From assembly GCF_003121585.1 (NCBI RefSeq), contig NZ_QEOO01000039.1:17390-81389 (forward strand): 64,000 nt of DNA, written 5' to 3'. The position numbers were made by a program, and so were the translations under genes. This DNA is from Nocardioides speluncae (lineage in GTDB: Bacteria > Actinomycetota > Actinomycetes > Propionibacteriales > Nocardioidaceae). Positions within the stretch are counted from its first letter, which is position 1. Every line of letters starts with the position of its first letter. The notes beneath the pieces were generated by a model, which saw nothing but the letters and a program-made list of their open reading frames with translations, did not search any database and had not been told where the DNA came from. This document shows positions 54,724-64,000 of the stretch, piece after piece.

Positions 54724-55214
54724 CGCTTGCGCGCCTTGCGCTCGGCCCTCTTGCGGGCGCGGGCAGCGAACTTCTCGAGCTGGGCGTCGCTGTACGGCGT
54801 CCACGCGAACACCAGGCCGCTGCCGATGATCCCGAGCAGCATGCCGAGCAGCCAGCCACCGAGGTTGGCCAGCGGCAGCGAGGCGACCGAGAAGATCATC
54901 GCCATGATCGCCGGGAAGTGCCGCTGCGCGGGCACGAAGAACGCCACCACCGCGGCGGCCATCATGCCGCCGCCGAGGATGTAGACCTGGGCGCCGCCGA
55001 CACCGAGCCCGGTCATCATCTGGAACGAGCCGACCACGGGCCGGAGCACGAACCAGCCCCCGGCCAGCAGGATCAGGCAGCCCCAGAAAGGGCGGGAGCC
55101 GCGGTATCGGTTGAAGGCCTGCCAGCCGCGGGCGAGCCGGCCGCGCTGCGGCGTACTCACCGTCGGGTCCTGGTCTTGGTCTTGGTCGAGCGCGTGATCA
55201 ATGAAGTCAGTCAT
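54720..55214 (-). CDS. DUF6114-family membrane protein
   Basis: 164 residues. The start MTDFIDHALDQDQDQDPTVS has a DQ repeat. Then SRPFWGCLILLAGGWFVLRP, GAQVYILGGGMMAAAVVAFF, PAIMAMIFSVASLPLANLGGWLLGMLLGIIGSGLVFAW and a basic tail (ARARKRAERKARKR), giving about four helices with a cytoplasmic positive end. It is a paralogue of the protein at 53561. It sits between two DUF6230 genes, overlapping the next (ATGA), and 95 bases after the first DUF6230 gene. Confidence 0.8.
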   Translation of the reverse strand: MTDFIDHALDQDQDQDPTVSTPQRGRLARGWQAFNRYRGSRPFWGCLILLAGGWFVLRPVVGSFQMMTGLGVGGAQVYILGGGMMAAAVVAFFVPAQRHFPAIMAMIFSVASLPLANLGGWLLGMLLGIIGSGLVFAWTPYSDAQLEKFAARARKRAERKARKR

Positions 55215-55309
55215 GAGAGTCGTCTCCCGGAGCCGGGAACGTGGCCGACGACCCCACCGTCAAGGTGGAGCATCGGATGGAGCCGTCGGCCACGTCGCCG
55301 ATGGCACCG

Positions 55310-55936
55310 TCAGCAGGTAGCGGTACCGAGCTTCGGCAGGATGCGCAGACCGCTACTGAGGTCCAAGCTGCCCAGGCTCAACGCGTAGGTCTTCGCGTCG
55401 AGGTTGTTCAGCTGAACAGCGCCGGTCGACTCCAGGCCCCAGCCACCCGGTGCGTAGCCCTTGGCCACGTCCTTCTGGTGGTCGAGCTGGCTCTGTGCGA
55501 CACCGATCTCGGTCGACGGCAGGGTGGCCGAGGCCGCCGCGACGTCGTCCGCACTCATGTCGGTGACCGCACCCAGGTTGACGTTTCCGTTGGCCGTCAG
55601 GTTGACGCCGATGTTGCCGAGCAGCGGCACCGGCTGATTGGCGGCCAGGCAGAGGTCGTTGAGGTTGCCGTTCTTGAGCGTGACGAGAGCCGACTTCTTC
55701 TCCGTCTCGGCACCGTTGTCGTTGCTGGTCGCGGTGGTGACCGATCGCAGCGAGACTTCCAGGCCGGTGGCGTTGGCACTCGCGCCGGTGACCTGGAACG
55801 GCTCCGCTGCCGAGAGCTGCGCGGAGACCATGCCCTGGAGCATCGCGTATCCGAACCCAAGGCTGACGACAGTGGCGGGAACCGTCACTGCAGCCAGCCG
55901 GCCGAGCCGTGTGCGGCCCATGCCCTTTTCCTTCAT
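55310..55936 (-). CDS. DUF6230-family exported protein
   Basis: 208 residues; GGGGAGGGAAAT before the ATG is a very strong ribosome-binding site, suggesting high expression. N-terminal segment GRTRLGRLAAVTVPATVVSLGFGYAMLQGMVSA acts as signal or anchor. The mature part starts FQVTGASANATGLEVSLRSV and includes LKNGNLNDLCLAANQPVPLLG, VNLTANGNVNLGAVTDMSADD, AVQLNNLDAKTYALSL and a final SSGLRILPKLGTATC. First gene of the minus-strand cluster, preceded by the 323-bp divergent region shared with the signal peptidase gene. Confidence 0.78.
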   Translation of the reverse strand: MKEKGMGRTRLGRLAAVTVPATVVSLGFGYAMLQGMVSAQLSAAEPFQVTGASANATGLEVSLRSVTTATSNDNGAETEKKSALVTLKNGNLNDLCLAANQPVPLLGNIGVNLTANGNVNLGAVTDMSADDVAAASATLPSTEIGVAQSQLDHQKDVAKGYAPGGWGLESTGAVQLNNLDAKTYALSLGSLDLSSGLRILPKLGTATC

Positions 55937-56259
55937 ATTTCCCTCCCCAGGAAAATGTGCGCCCACCCGTCCCTCAACGGGCAGCCCGCACCCGCGACAT
56001 GGCTCGCGCCGTACCGGAATCGACGACCTCCCAGACGCCGATCCGGTGGTGGACCGCAGTGCGGCCCACCGCCGGAGGCACAGCGACAAACTCCCTCTCT
56101 TGTCGCGGTGTGCGTCACCGTACCGGTGGCTTTCGTCGTATGTCGACATCCTCTGGCAATCGTGCCGAAACTTTACGTAACCGTGTTTTTGTCAAGAGGG
56201 TGCGCTTGTGAGGCGCTGGAGTTACCGTGTTCGCGGCTTCGACGACCTGGGAGGGATTT
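55937..56259. other. Divergent intergenic region of 323 bp
   Basis: No gene is seen. It holds the start regions of the DUF6230 cluster (minus) and the signal peptidase gene (plus). A 7-bp inverted repeat GCGACAA (56083-56089)/TTGTCGC (56100-56106) and an AT-richer stretch (about 56160-56195) could hold operator and promoter elements. No confident promoter was assigned. Confidence 0.5.
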
Positions 56260-56859
56260 GTGAGGCGGCTGCTGGCATGGCTCGCGATCGGGCTGGTGAT
56301 CTTGACCCTGCTGGTGCCGATCGCGGCGCTGACCTTCTCGGTCCAGGTGTCCGGCACCAGCATGGATCCGACCCTGAAGGAGGGCGACCGGCTGCTGGTC
56401 GACTTCATCGGCCGCGACCGGATCAAACGCTTCGACCTGGTCGAGGCCAAGCCCGGCGAGGGCTCGCCCACGCTGGTCAAGCGGGTGGTCGGCATGCCCG
56501 GCGACAGGGTGGCCGTCGCCAGGACGACCGGCGATGCGCCGCGGGTCTTCGTCCGCCCGGCGGGCGGCGATGAGGTCTTCGAGGTCGCCAATCCAACCTG
56601 GGCCGGACAGGTCGGCGACCGGACGCTGCCGTGCTGCACCACCGACGGCAAGTCCGGCCCGGCGCGTGCCTGGGCGACCGTTCCGGACGGCCACTACTGG
56701 CTGCTCGGCGACAACTGGGGCGGCTCCGACGACTCCCGGGTCTTCGGCTTCGTGCCGGCCGACCAGGTCGCCGGCCGGCTGAACTTCCGGATCCTGCCGC
56801 TCAGTGACTTCGGCGAGGTGCCCTCGGCGACGGAACTGGTGTCATCGGCTGACCAATGA
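56260..56859 (+). CDS. lepB: Signal peptidase I
   Basis: 199 residues from a GTG with GGGAGGGATTT directly before it. One N-terminal membrane helix (RRLLAWLAIGLVILTLLVPIAAL), then the box with catalytic Ser in VSGTSMDPTLKEGDRLLVD (about 36), the catalytic Lys in TLVKRVVGMPGD (about 76) and the final box GHYWLLGDNWGGSDDSRVFG. Two adjacent cysteines (PCCTT) are unusual. It cleaves signal peptides outside the membrane. It diverges from the DUF6230/DUF6114 exported-protein cluster, so it may process those proteins. The last 59 bases overlap the convergent TetR gene. Confidence 0.93.
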   Translation: MRRLLAWLAIGLVILTLLVPIAALTFSVQVSGTSMDPTLKEGDRLLVDFIGRDRIKRFDLVEAKPGEGSPTLVKRVVGMPGDRVAVARTTGDAPRVFVRPAGGDEVFEVANPTWAGQVGDRTLPCCTTDGKSGPARAWATVPDGHYWLLGDNWGGSDDSRVFGFVPADQVAGRLNFRILPLSDFGEVPSATELVSSADQ

Positions 56860-57487
56860 CCTCGGGTACGGCGCGCTCCACCGGCGAGACCTCGCCGAGC
56901 GTGCCCATCGCGAGCCGCACGATGTGGTGGACGACCTCGGACCGCGGCAGGTCGCTCGGCATCACCAGGTGACTGATCGAGACCCGGATGATCATGTCGA
57001 GGCTGAGGTTGAACGCGTGCGGCTCCAGCTGCCACCGCTCCAGGCAGGCGTCACCCAGCATCTTCCGGAGTGGGATGAGCAGCGTGTCGGCGTCCATGGT
57101 CAGCATCGGCAGCGCGGTCGCGGTCGTGCTCGACCGCGCCTCGGCCACCATCCGGCGCAGCACCGGGTGCTTGGCCCCGGAGGCAAGGACGAAGTCGAGG
57201 GCGTGCTCGACCGCCGTCGGCAGGTCGGGGGTGCGGTCGAACTCGTGGACGATGCCGTCCACGAACCGGCCGACCTCGCGCAGCATCACCGCCTGCGCGA
57301 GCTGGTCCTTCGCGCCGAACTCGTTGTAGACCGTCTGCCGGCTGACCCCGACATCAGCTGCGATGTCGGAGATCCGTACGTCGGACCAGTCCGCGGCGCT
57401 GAGCCGCTCGAAGGCGGCGTCGAGGATCGAGGTCCGCAGCATCTCGTGCACCTTGGCGCGAAAGCTGGAGTTCCGAGGGCCCGGCAT
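56801..57487 (-). CDS. TetR-family transcriptional regulator
   Basis: 228 residues from MPGPRNSS (a GTG two codons earlier is also possible). The N-terminal helix-turn-helix reads RTSILDAAFERLSAADWSDVRISDIAADVGVSRQTVYNEFGAKDQLA (about residues 18-65), a standard TetR domain. The C-terminal ligand-binding part is alpha-helical (LPTAVEHALDFVLASGAKHPVLRRMVAEA). Ligand and targets are unknown. Its 3' end runs 59 bases into the signal peptidase gene on the other strand; its start faces the palindromic repeat at 57515. Confidence 0.88.
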   Translation of the reverse strand: MPGPRNSSFRAKVHEMLRTSILDAAFERLSAADWSDVRISDIAADVGVSRQTVYNEFGAKDQLAQAVMLREVGRFVDGIVHEFDRTPDLPTAVEHALDFVLASGAKHPVLRRMVAEARSSTTATALPMLTMDADTLLIPLRKMLGDACLERWQLEPHAFNLSLDMIIRVSISHLVMPSDLPRSEVVHHIVRLAMGTLGEVSPVERAVPEVIGQPMTPVPSPRAPRRSH

Positions 57488-57514
57488 GTCCACGGACTTT
57501 ACAGCGCGGCGTAC

Positions 57515-57683
57515 CTAGTCAGGGCGTGTCTGCTTATCCGGCGCCGTCGCGAGCGGTGTTTCGGGCCGATCTGGCAAGGCGGCGGCGCGAAGGCGGGCCG
57601 GCGGCCCGTCGAGCGACGCCAACGCAGCCAGATCGAGTCCGAAACGCCGCGCAGCAGGCGCGGGATAAGCAGACACGCCCTAG
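57515..57683. repeat. Palindromic dispersed repeat, family A copy 2
   Basis: AGGGCGTGTCTGCTTATCC (57521-57539) is exactly complementary to 57663-57681. Arms inside pair imperfectly, and the centre (about 57573-57630) matches the centre of the element at 30367, including GGCGGGCCGGCGGCCCGTCGA. Bounded by CTAG at both ends; the right CTAG includes the hspR stop codon. It could also terminate the dnaK-hspR operon. Confidence 0.75.
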
Positions 57684-58123
57684 GGGAGATTGCGGCGCCA
57701 GACAACGATCGCCTGGCTGCTGTCGGCCGGACGAACGGCGGGCAGCCGGCTCGGCTGCTCCTTCTTGGCGGACGCGAGCGCATTGCGGAGTGCCTGGCGG
57801 GTGCCCTCGAGCTCGGCGAGCAGTTCCTCGTTGCGGTGCCGGAGCGCGTCGACCTGGTGCTCGAGATCGAGGATCCGGCGTACTCCCTCGATGCCGATGC
57901 CGGCCGAGGTGAGGTGGGCGATCTCGCGGAGCAGCTCGATGTCGCGGTGGGAGTAGCGGCGGCCGCCACCACCGGTGCGGCCGGGCGTGATCAGCCCCAT
58001 CCGCTCGTAGCCGCGCAGCGTCTGCGGGTGCAGGCCGGTGAGCTCGGCCGCGACGCTGATCACGTAGACCGCGACGTCCGGTCCTGGAGTCGGTGGCTGC
58101 TGCCCCGGGTTCGACGGAGTCAT
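57680..58123 (-). CDS. hspR: Heat shock repressor HspR (MerR family)
   Basis: 147 residues. The MerR-type helix-turn-helix reads VAVYVISVAAELTGLHPQTLRGYERMGLITPGRTGGGGRRYSHRDIELLREIAHLTSAGIGIEGVRRIL (about 17-85), followed by a coiled coil (LDLEHQVDALRHRNEELLAELEGTRQAL). HspR binds HAIR repeats with DnaK as co-repressor and shuts off dnaK, clpB and lon. All three targets have a HAIR in this window. The first base of its ATG is the last base of the dnaJ stop, so it is the fourth gene of the operon it controls. Confidence 0.95.
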   Translation of the reverse strand: MTPSNPGQQPPTPGPDVAVYVISVAAELTGLHPQTLRGYERMGLITPGRTGGGGRRYSHRDIELLREIAHLTSAGIGIEGVRRILDLEHQVDALRHRNEELLAELEGTRQALRNALASAKKEQPSRLPAVRPADSSQAIVVWRRNLP

Positions 58124-59265
58124 CACCGCGCCCCCTCGAACAGGCCGCCGCGCAACGGCTTGTCGGCCGTCGCCGTCCGGTACGCCTCCAGCGCCTCGCG
58201 CGCGGGCTGGTCGAGTACGGCGGGCACCTGGACCTCGACCGTGGCCAGCAGGTCGCCGTTGGTGCCGTCGGCCTTGCGAGCCCCCTTGCCGCGGACCCGG
58301 AAGGTCCGGCCGTTGGGGGTGCCGGACGGGATCCGCAGCGTCACCGGAGCACCGGTGATCGTCGGGATCTTCACCTCGGCACCGAGGGCGGCCTCGTCGA
58401 AGCTGATGGGTACGTCGAGGGTGAGGTTGTCGCCCTTGCGGCCGAAGAGCCGGTGCGCCGACACCTTGACGGTGACGTAGAGGTCGCCGGCCGGGCCGCC
58501 GTTGGTCCCGCCGCCGCCCTTGCCACGAATCCGGATCCGCTGGCCGTCCTTGACCCCAGCCGGGATCCGGGCCTGGATCGAGCGCGACGACTGACCGCGG
58601 CCGGAGCCGTGGCAGGTCGGGCACGCCTCGTCGTACACCAGCTGGCGGCCGCCGCAGGCCGGGCAGGTCTCGTTCATCGAGAACGCACCGCCCACCGAGG
58701 CGACCACGAAGCCGGCGCCCTCGCACTCGGGGCAGATGTGCGGCTTGGTGCCGGGCTTGCCACCGGTCCCCTGACAGTCGGGGCACGCCGCATCGCTGGT
58801 CAGCCGGAGCGCGATGGTGACGCCGTCGAGCGCGTCGGTGAAGCTGATCGTCGCGCTGGTCTCGACGTCGGGGCCCTTCTGCGGGCGGGCAGCGCTGGTC
58901 CGCGCCCGCGCGCCCGGGCGCCCACCGCTGGAGAAGAGGTCGCCGAACATGTCGCTGACCCCGCCCGCGCGGTCGCGGAACAGGTCGTTGATGTCGAAGC
59001 CGCCACCGCCGAACCCGCCGCCCATCGGGCCGACGGCCCGGAGCTCGTCGTACTCCTTGCGCTTCTCGGCGTCGCCGACGACGTCGTACGCCTCCGCCAC
59101 GCTCTTGAACTTCTCGTGCTTGGCGGTGTCCCCGGGATTGGAGTCGGGGTGGTTCGCGCGCGCCAGCTTTCGGTATGCCTTCTTGATCTCGTCCTGGCTA
59201 GCGTCCTTCTTGACGCCGAGCTCGGCGTAGAAGTCCTTGCTCACCCAGTCGGAACTGCCGGTCAT
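58123..59265 (-). CDS. dnaJ: Chaperone DnaJ
   Basis: 380 residues; the ATG at 59265 is 9 bases after GGAGG. J domain with HPD (ARANHPDSNPGD, about 45), a Gly/Phe-rich region (GGGFGGGGFDINDLF), then four CxxCxGxG-type zinc motifs (CPDCQGTG, CPECEGAG, CPACGGRQ, CPTCHGSG) at about 155-225 and the C-terminal substrate-binding domain. It stimulates DnaK ATPase and delivers substrates. The third motif is degenerate (CGGRQ instead of CxGxG). Lies between grpE and hspR in the operon. Confidence 0.96.
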   Translation of the reverse strand: MTGSSDWVSKDFYAELGVKKDASQDEIKKAYRKLARANHPDSNPGDTAKHEKFKSVAEAYDVVGDAEKRKEYDELRAVGPMGGGFGGGGFDINDLFRDRAGGVSDMFGDLFSSGGRPGARARTSAARPQKGPDVETSATISFTDALDGVTIALRLTSDAACPDCQGTGGKPGTKPHICPECEGAGFVVASVGGAFSMNETCPACGGRQLVYDEACPTCHGSGRGQSSRSIQARIPAGVKDGQRIRIRGKGGGGTNGGPAGDLYVTVKVSAHRLFGRKGDNLTLDVPISFDEAALGAEVKIPTITGAPVTLRIPSGTPNGRTFRVRGKGARKADGTNGDLLATVEVQVPAVLDQPAREALEAYRTATADKPLRGGLFEGAR

Positions 59266-59279
59266 ACGCACTCACCTCC

Positions 59280-59929
59280 CTAGCTCGTCGATTCGGCGCT
59301 TTCTTCCTGCTCCGTGGTCTCGTCGGCCGTCGCGTCGGCAGCCGGCTCCACCGGGTCGACCACCAGCACCTGCGCGGCGCGGACGACGCGGTCGCCGATC
59401 CGGTAGCCGGCCTTGGCGATCACCTTGCAGGTGGTCACCTCGACCTCGGGGTCCTCGCCGATGTGCGAGAGCGCCTCGTGCAGGGTCGGGTCGAACGCAT
59501 CGCCGACCGCCCCGAACTTCGTCAGCCCGAGACCCGAGACGATCCGCTCCAGCTGCTCGGCGACGACCTTGAAGCCGTCCTCGAGCGGGCCGTGGTCACG
59601 CGCCCGGTCGATGGTGTCGAGTACGTCGGTGATCGGCGCGAGCGCGGCGTACTTGGCGTTCTCCCGGACCAGCTCACGGTCGCGGTCGACGCGCTTCTTG
59701 TAGTTGACGTACTCGGCCTGCAGCCGCTGCAGGTCGGCGGTCCGCTCGGCCAGGGCCTGCTTGGCCGCGCCCAGGTCGTCCGCCTCGGCCGGCGCCGCAC
59801 CGTCGGACTCGACCTCGGTCTCGTTGGCCATCTCCGCGGCCGCGTCGCCGAAGCTGTGGGCCCCGGGGCCCTCCGGGGAGGGAGCCGCAGTGTCCTGCGG
59901 CTCCCCGTCCGGAGCGGTGTGCTCCGAGG

Positions 59930-59933
<4 letters not shown>
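59280..59933 (-). CDS. grpE: Nucleotide exchange factor GrpE
   Basis: 217 residues. A long acidic N-terminal tail (about 1-55), a coiled-coil helix (LGAAKQALAERTADLQRLQAEYVNYKKRVDRDRE) and the C-terminal beta domain with the conserved VAEQLERIVSGLGLTKFGAVGDAFDPTLHEALSHI and ATCKVIAKAGYRIGDRVVRAAQVLV-like ending. It releases ADP from DnaK. Its ATG overlaps the dnaK stop (ATGA), keeping the two products in ratio. An acidic tail of about 30 residues closes the protein. Confidence 0.95.
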
Positions 59934-61837
<1,904 letters not shown>

Positions 61838-61918
61838 TGAGTTACCTCCGGTTGTATCTGTGGTGCCTGAGTCGTGTGGCGGGCCCATCATGGACCGCCG
61901 CAGCGAGTCTGGCAAAAA

Positions 61919-61941
61919 AGTTGAGTGCGATCAACTCAACT
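61919..61941. promoter_or_regulatory. HAIR element (HspR operator) upstream of dnaK
   Basis: AGTTGAGT (61919-61926), 7-bp spacer, ACTCAACT (61934-61941): perfect 8-bp arms, same sequence as the clpB element. Confidence 0.85.
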
Positions 61942-61963
61942 CTGAACCACCGCTCCATATTCC

Positions 61964-62046
61964 GCCGACCCGGCCCTTGTTCACGCACAAACAAGCCGAC
62001 CCGGCCCTTGTTGACGCATCGTTGCGTGAACAAGGGCCGGGTCGGC
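61964..62046. terminator. Two direct arms plus one inverted arm, terminator of ohr
   Basis: Arm 1 (61964-61987) and arm 2 (61995-62018) are 24-base direct repeats differing by one base. Arm 3 (62023-62046) is the exact complement of arm 1 and of arm 2 with one mismatch. Read from the minus-strand ohr gene, arm 3 can pair with arm 2 (loop TCGT) or with arm 1, giving alternative long hairpins just upstream of the dnaK promoter region. Confidence 0.65.
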
Positions 62047-62054
62047 GAAGTTGA

Positions 62055-62471
62055 TCAGGCGACGGAGAGGGCTACCTCGACGTTGCCACGGGTGGCATTG
62101 GAGTACGGGCAGACCTGGTGCGCCTTCTCGACCAGCGCCAGCGCCGCTTCGCGCTCGAGCGCCGGGAGGGTCACCTCGAGCTGGACGGCCAGCCCGAAGC
62201 CGCCGTTGTCGAGCGCGCCGAGGTGGACGTCGGCGACGACCTCCGAGTCGGTGGTGTCGGCCTTCGACCTGCCGGCGACGAGCTTGAGCGCGGAGTGGAA
62301 GCACGCGGCGTACCCCGCCGCGAACAGCTGCTCCGGGTTGGTGGCACCTCCCGCGCCGCCGAGCTCCTTCGGCGTGCGGACAGGGGCCTCGAGGATGCCG
62401 TCGGTGGTCTGGACGTGGCCGTTGCGGCCGTCTCCGGTGGCGACGGCGGTGGCTGTGTAGAGAGTCTGCAT
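62055..62471 (-). CDS. ohr: Organic hydroperoxide resistance protein (Ohr/OsmC)
   Basis: 138 residues. Ohr signature: LYTATAVATGDGRNGHVQ, GGAGGATNPEQLFAAGYAACFHSAL with the first redox Cys, and AHQVCPYSNATRGNVEV with the second Cys. The catalytic pair reduces organic peroxides, with lipoylated proteins as electron donors in other species. It diverges from the MarR-type regulator ohrR across 51 bp that contain an OhrR-like box. Confidence 0.95.
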   Translation of the reverse strand: MQTLYTATAVATGDGRNGHVQTTDGILEAPVRTPKELGGAGGATNPEQLFAAGYAACFHSALKLVAGRSKADTTDSEVVADVHLGALDNGGFGLAVQLEVTLPALEREAALALVEKAHQVCPYSNATRGNVEVALSVA

Positions 62472-62487
62472 GTGGACAACTGTATTG

Positions 62488-62506
62488 TGCGCAATTGAAT
62501 TACGCA
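62488..62506. promoter_or_regulatory. OhrR-like operator
   Basis: GCGCAATT-G-AATTACGC (62489-62505) inside T...A ends: an inverted repeat with one mismatch resembling the AATT-containing OhrR boxes of other bacteria. It lies in the divergent ohr/ohrR intergenic region. Confidence 0.6.
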
Positions 62507-62522
62507 AGCTAGGCTTGTGGGC

Positions 62523-62984
62523 ATGCAAGAACGTGACCCACTGCCGCAGCTGGACCTCGACAACCAGCTCTGCTTTCCGCTGTACGCCGCCACCCGCGCG
62601 GTGACCCGGCGCTACGCCGTACTCCTGGAGGAGTTCGGGCTGACCTACCCGCAGTACCTCACGCTGCTCGCGCTCTGGGGGGCCGACGGGCGGCTGAGCG
62701 TGGGCGAGCTCGGCGCCCGGCTGCGGCTCGACTCCGGCACCCTCACCCCGCTGCTCAAGCGGCTGGAGACGGCCGGGCTGGTCGACCGGCGCCGCGACAG
62801 CGAGGACGAGCGGCGGGTGCTGGCCGAGGTGACCAGCGAGGGCTGGGAGCTGCGGGAGCGGGTGGCCGACGTACCGGACCGGCTGTTCGGCTCGATGGGG
62901 ATCTCGATGCGCGAGGCCAAGCAGCTGCGGCTCCTGCTCGGCGAGCTGGTCGGCCATCTCGACCAGGCCGAGCTCGCCGGATAG
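62523..62984 (+). CDS. ohrR: MarR-family peroxide-sensing regulator OhrR
   Basis: 153 residues from ATG at 62523 (GTG at 62517 also in frame). The reactive Cys of OhrR is in DLDNQLCFPLYAATRAV (about 17). A MarR winged helix follows: YPQYLTLLALWGADGRLSVGELGARLRLDSGTLTPLLKRLETAGLVDRRR with the wing DSEDERRVLAEVT. Only one Cys is present, so it belongs to the one-Cys type oxidised by organic peroxides. Expected to repress ohr and itself by binding the box at 62488. Confidence 0.93.
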   Translation: MQERDPLPQLDLDNQLCFPLYAATRAVTRRYAVLLEEFGLTYPQYLTLLALWGADGRLSVGELGARLRLDSGTLTPLLKRLETAGLVDRRRDSEDERRVLAEVTSEGWELRERVADVPDRLFGSMGISMREAKQLRLLLGELVGHLDQAELAG

Positions 62985-63043
62985 ACCGCGCGGCGTCGAG
63001 CCGCGGCTGGGAATAGATCTGAACGCATGGAAGTCTCAACAGC

Positions 63044-63886
63044 ATGACCGTTCCCACGATCACTCTGAACGACAAGACCACCATCCCCCAGCTCGGCTTC
63101 GGTGTGTGGCAGGTGGCGCCCGAGGAGACCCAGGCGGCCGTGGCGGCCGCGTTCGAGGTCGGCTACCGGCACATCGACACCGCGCAGATGTACCAGAACG
63201 AGGAGGGCGTCGGCGCCGCGATCGCCGCGTCCGACATCCCGCGCGACGAGCTCTACATCACCAGCAAGCTCAACAACAGCTTCCACCGGCCCGACGACGC
63301 CAAGCATGCGTTCGACGAGACGCTGAAGAAGCTCGGCCTCGAGCAGATCGACCTGTTCCTGATCCACTGGCCGCTGCCGACCAAGTACGACGGCGACTTC
63401 GTGTCGACCTGGAAGACGCTGGCCTCGTTCGTCGAGGACGGCCGGGCGGCCTCGGTCGGCGTCTCGAACTTCCAGCCCGCGCACCTGCAGCGGATCATCG
63501 ACGAGACCGGCGTGGTCCCGGCGGTCAACCAGGTCGAGGTGCACCCGTTCTTCGACAACTCCGAGGTGCGCGCGGCCAACGCGTCGCACGGCGTACACAC
63601 CGAGGCATGGTCGCCGCTGGCCCAGGGCAACGCGGTCAAGGACCCGGTGATCGGCGAGATCGCGACCCGGCTGGATCGCACTCCGGCCCAGGTCGCCCTG
63701 CGCTGGCACATCGAGCGCGGCGACATCATCTTCCCGAAGTCCGTCACGCCGGCCCGGATCAAGGAGAACTTCGAGATCTTCGACTTCACCCTGACCGCCG
63801 CCGACGTCGCCGCCATCTCCGCCCTCGACCAGGGCGCCGCCGGCCGCATCGGCCCCAACCCGGACACCTTCGACTGGATCCCGTAG
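63044..63886 (+). CDS. Aldo/keto reductase (2,5-diketo-D-gluconate reductase type)
   Basis: 280 residues. TIPQLGFGVWQVAPEE, the catalytic Asp and Tyr in YRHIDTAQMYQNEEGVG (about 42-58), Lys in ELYITSKLNN, His in LFLIHWPLP and NADPH-binding residues in FPKSVTPARIKENFEIFDF. The length is standard. These cytoplasmic enzymes reduce aldehydes and ketones with NADPH. It stands 59 bases after ohrR in the same direction, so it may be expressed with it and help in removing reactive carbonyls. Confidence 0.93.
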   Translation: MTVPTITLNDKTTIPQLGFGVWQVAPEETQAAVAAAFEVGYRHIDTAQMYQNEEGVGAAIAASDIPRDELYITSKLNNSFHRPDDAKHAFDETLKKLGLEQIDLFLIHWPLPTKYDGDFVSTWKTLASFVEDGRAASVGVSNFQPAHLQRIIDETGVVPAVNQVEVHPFFDNSEVRAANASHGVHTEAWSPLAQGNAVKDPVIGEIATRLDRTPAQVALRWHIERGDIIFPKSVTPARIKENFEIFDFTLTAADVAAISALDQGAAGRIGPNPDTFDWIP

Positions 63887-64000
63887 CGGGGCGGGCAGTT
63901 TCGCTAGGTGGGTCACATCGGTGAGTGCAACATCCTGCTCCTGATGGGTGTGTCGCATGGCTGGTCCGGTGTTCTCGTGGCGGATGGTGCCGTCTGTGTT
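63887..64000. other. Window end, no supported gene
   Basis: A possible ATG at 63957 opens a frame that runs off the window, and the minus strand is also open. 114 bases are too few to call either. Confidence 0.3.

Noticed and set aside
63887..64000. Start of an insertion sequence at the right edge
   Set aside because: Only about 110 bases remain; no terminal repeat or transposase motif can be shown.

Overview
The window is very GC-rich, uses GTG/TTG starts freely and packs genes with 4-bp ATGA/GTGA overlaps. It carries an HspR/HAIR heat-shock regulon, SigE-type extracytoplasmic-function (ECF) sigma factors, DUF6230/DUF6114 proteins and a class E sortase. This points to a high-GC actinobacterium, most likely Nocardioidaceae-like (Nocardioides/Kribbella type). 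The genus is an inference from gene content and repeat style. No rRNA, tRNA or CRISPR array was recognised.

Layout. (1) 1-6.1 kb and 15.7-21.6 kb: five SigE-family ECF sigma genes and six single-pass membrane partners, coupled or nearly so. The partners have a short arginine-rich cytoplasmic stub and one of two kinds of repeated ectodomain. Each sigma unit has an ECF-like promoter with a 17-bp spacer, and the promoter sequence differs between the two ectodomain classes. (2) 6.2-6.7 kb: a flavoprotein gene broken by a frameshift. (3) 6.75-15.65 kb: an eight-gene minus-strand molybdenum hydroxylase operon (MoxR, VWA protein, XdhC, GAF regulator, 2Fe-2S, Mo and FAD subunits, CoxG-like protein). 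Its active-site loop is of form II. (4) 17.2-19.5 kb: Lon protease. (5) 21.6-26.4 kb: a probable genomic island set between halves of a hairpin terminator. It holds a secreted NucA/NucB-like nuclease with an acidic partner, a resolvase-like protein lacking the usual Ser, an XRE/TPR regulator and a GNAT enzyme. A decayed AhpD-like pseudogene borders it. (6) 27-39.8 kb: mixed housekeeping and surface genes (GVP-repeat secreted protein, EamA transporter, TrmH-type methylase, DedA, PyrE, sortase E, aminotransferase, metzincin, large secreted GH31 glycosidase). (7) 39.8-52 kb: ClpB, an AbiEi-like/Fic fusion, an orphan helical protein, Ddl overlapping a VanX-type dipeptidase, a dehydratase, VapBC, and Abi-alpha-like and DUF445 proteins. 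(8) 52.2-57.5 kb: a DUF6230/DUF6114 exported-protein cluster, a signal peptidase I and a TetR regulator. (9) 57.7-61.9 kb: hspR-dnaJ-grpE-dnaK operon. (10) 62-63.9 kb: ohr/ohrR and an aldo/keto reductase.

How parts work together. HAIR-type inverted repeats (AGTTGAGT-N7-ACTCAACT) lie upstream of dnaK and clpB and across the start codon of lon, so the hspR gene in the window probably controls all three. The sigma/partner loci look like a family of envelope-sensing switches. Two dispersed palindromic repeat families (30.4/57.6 kb and 31.9/42.5 kb) punctuate intergenic spaces.
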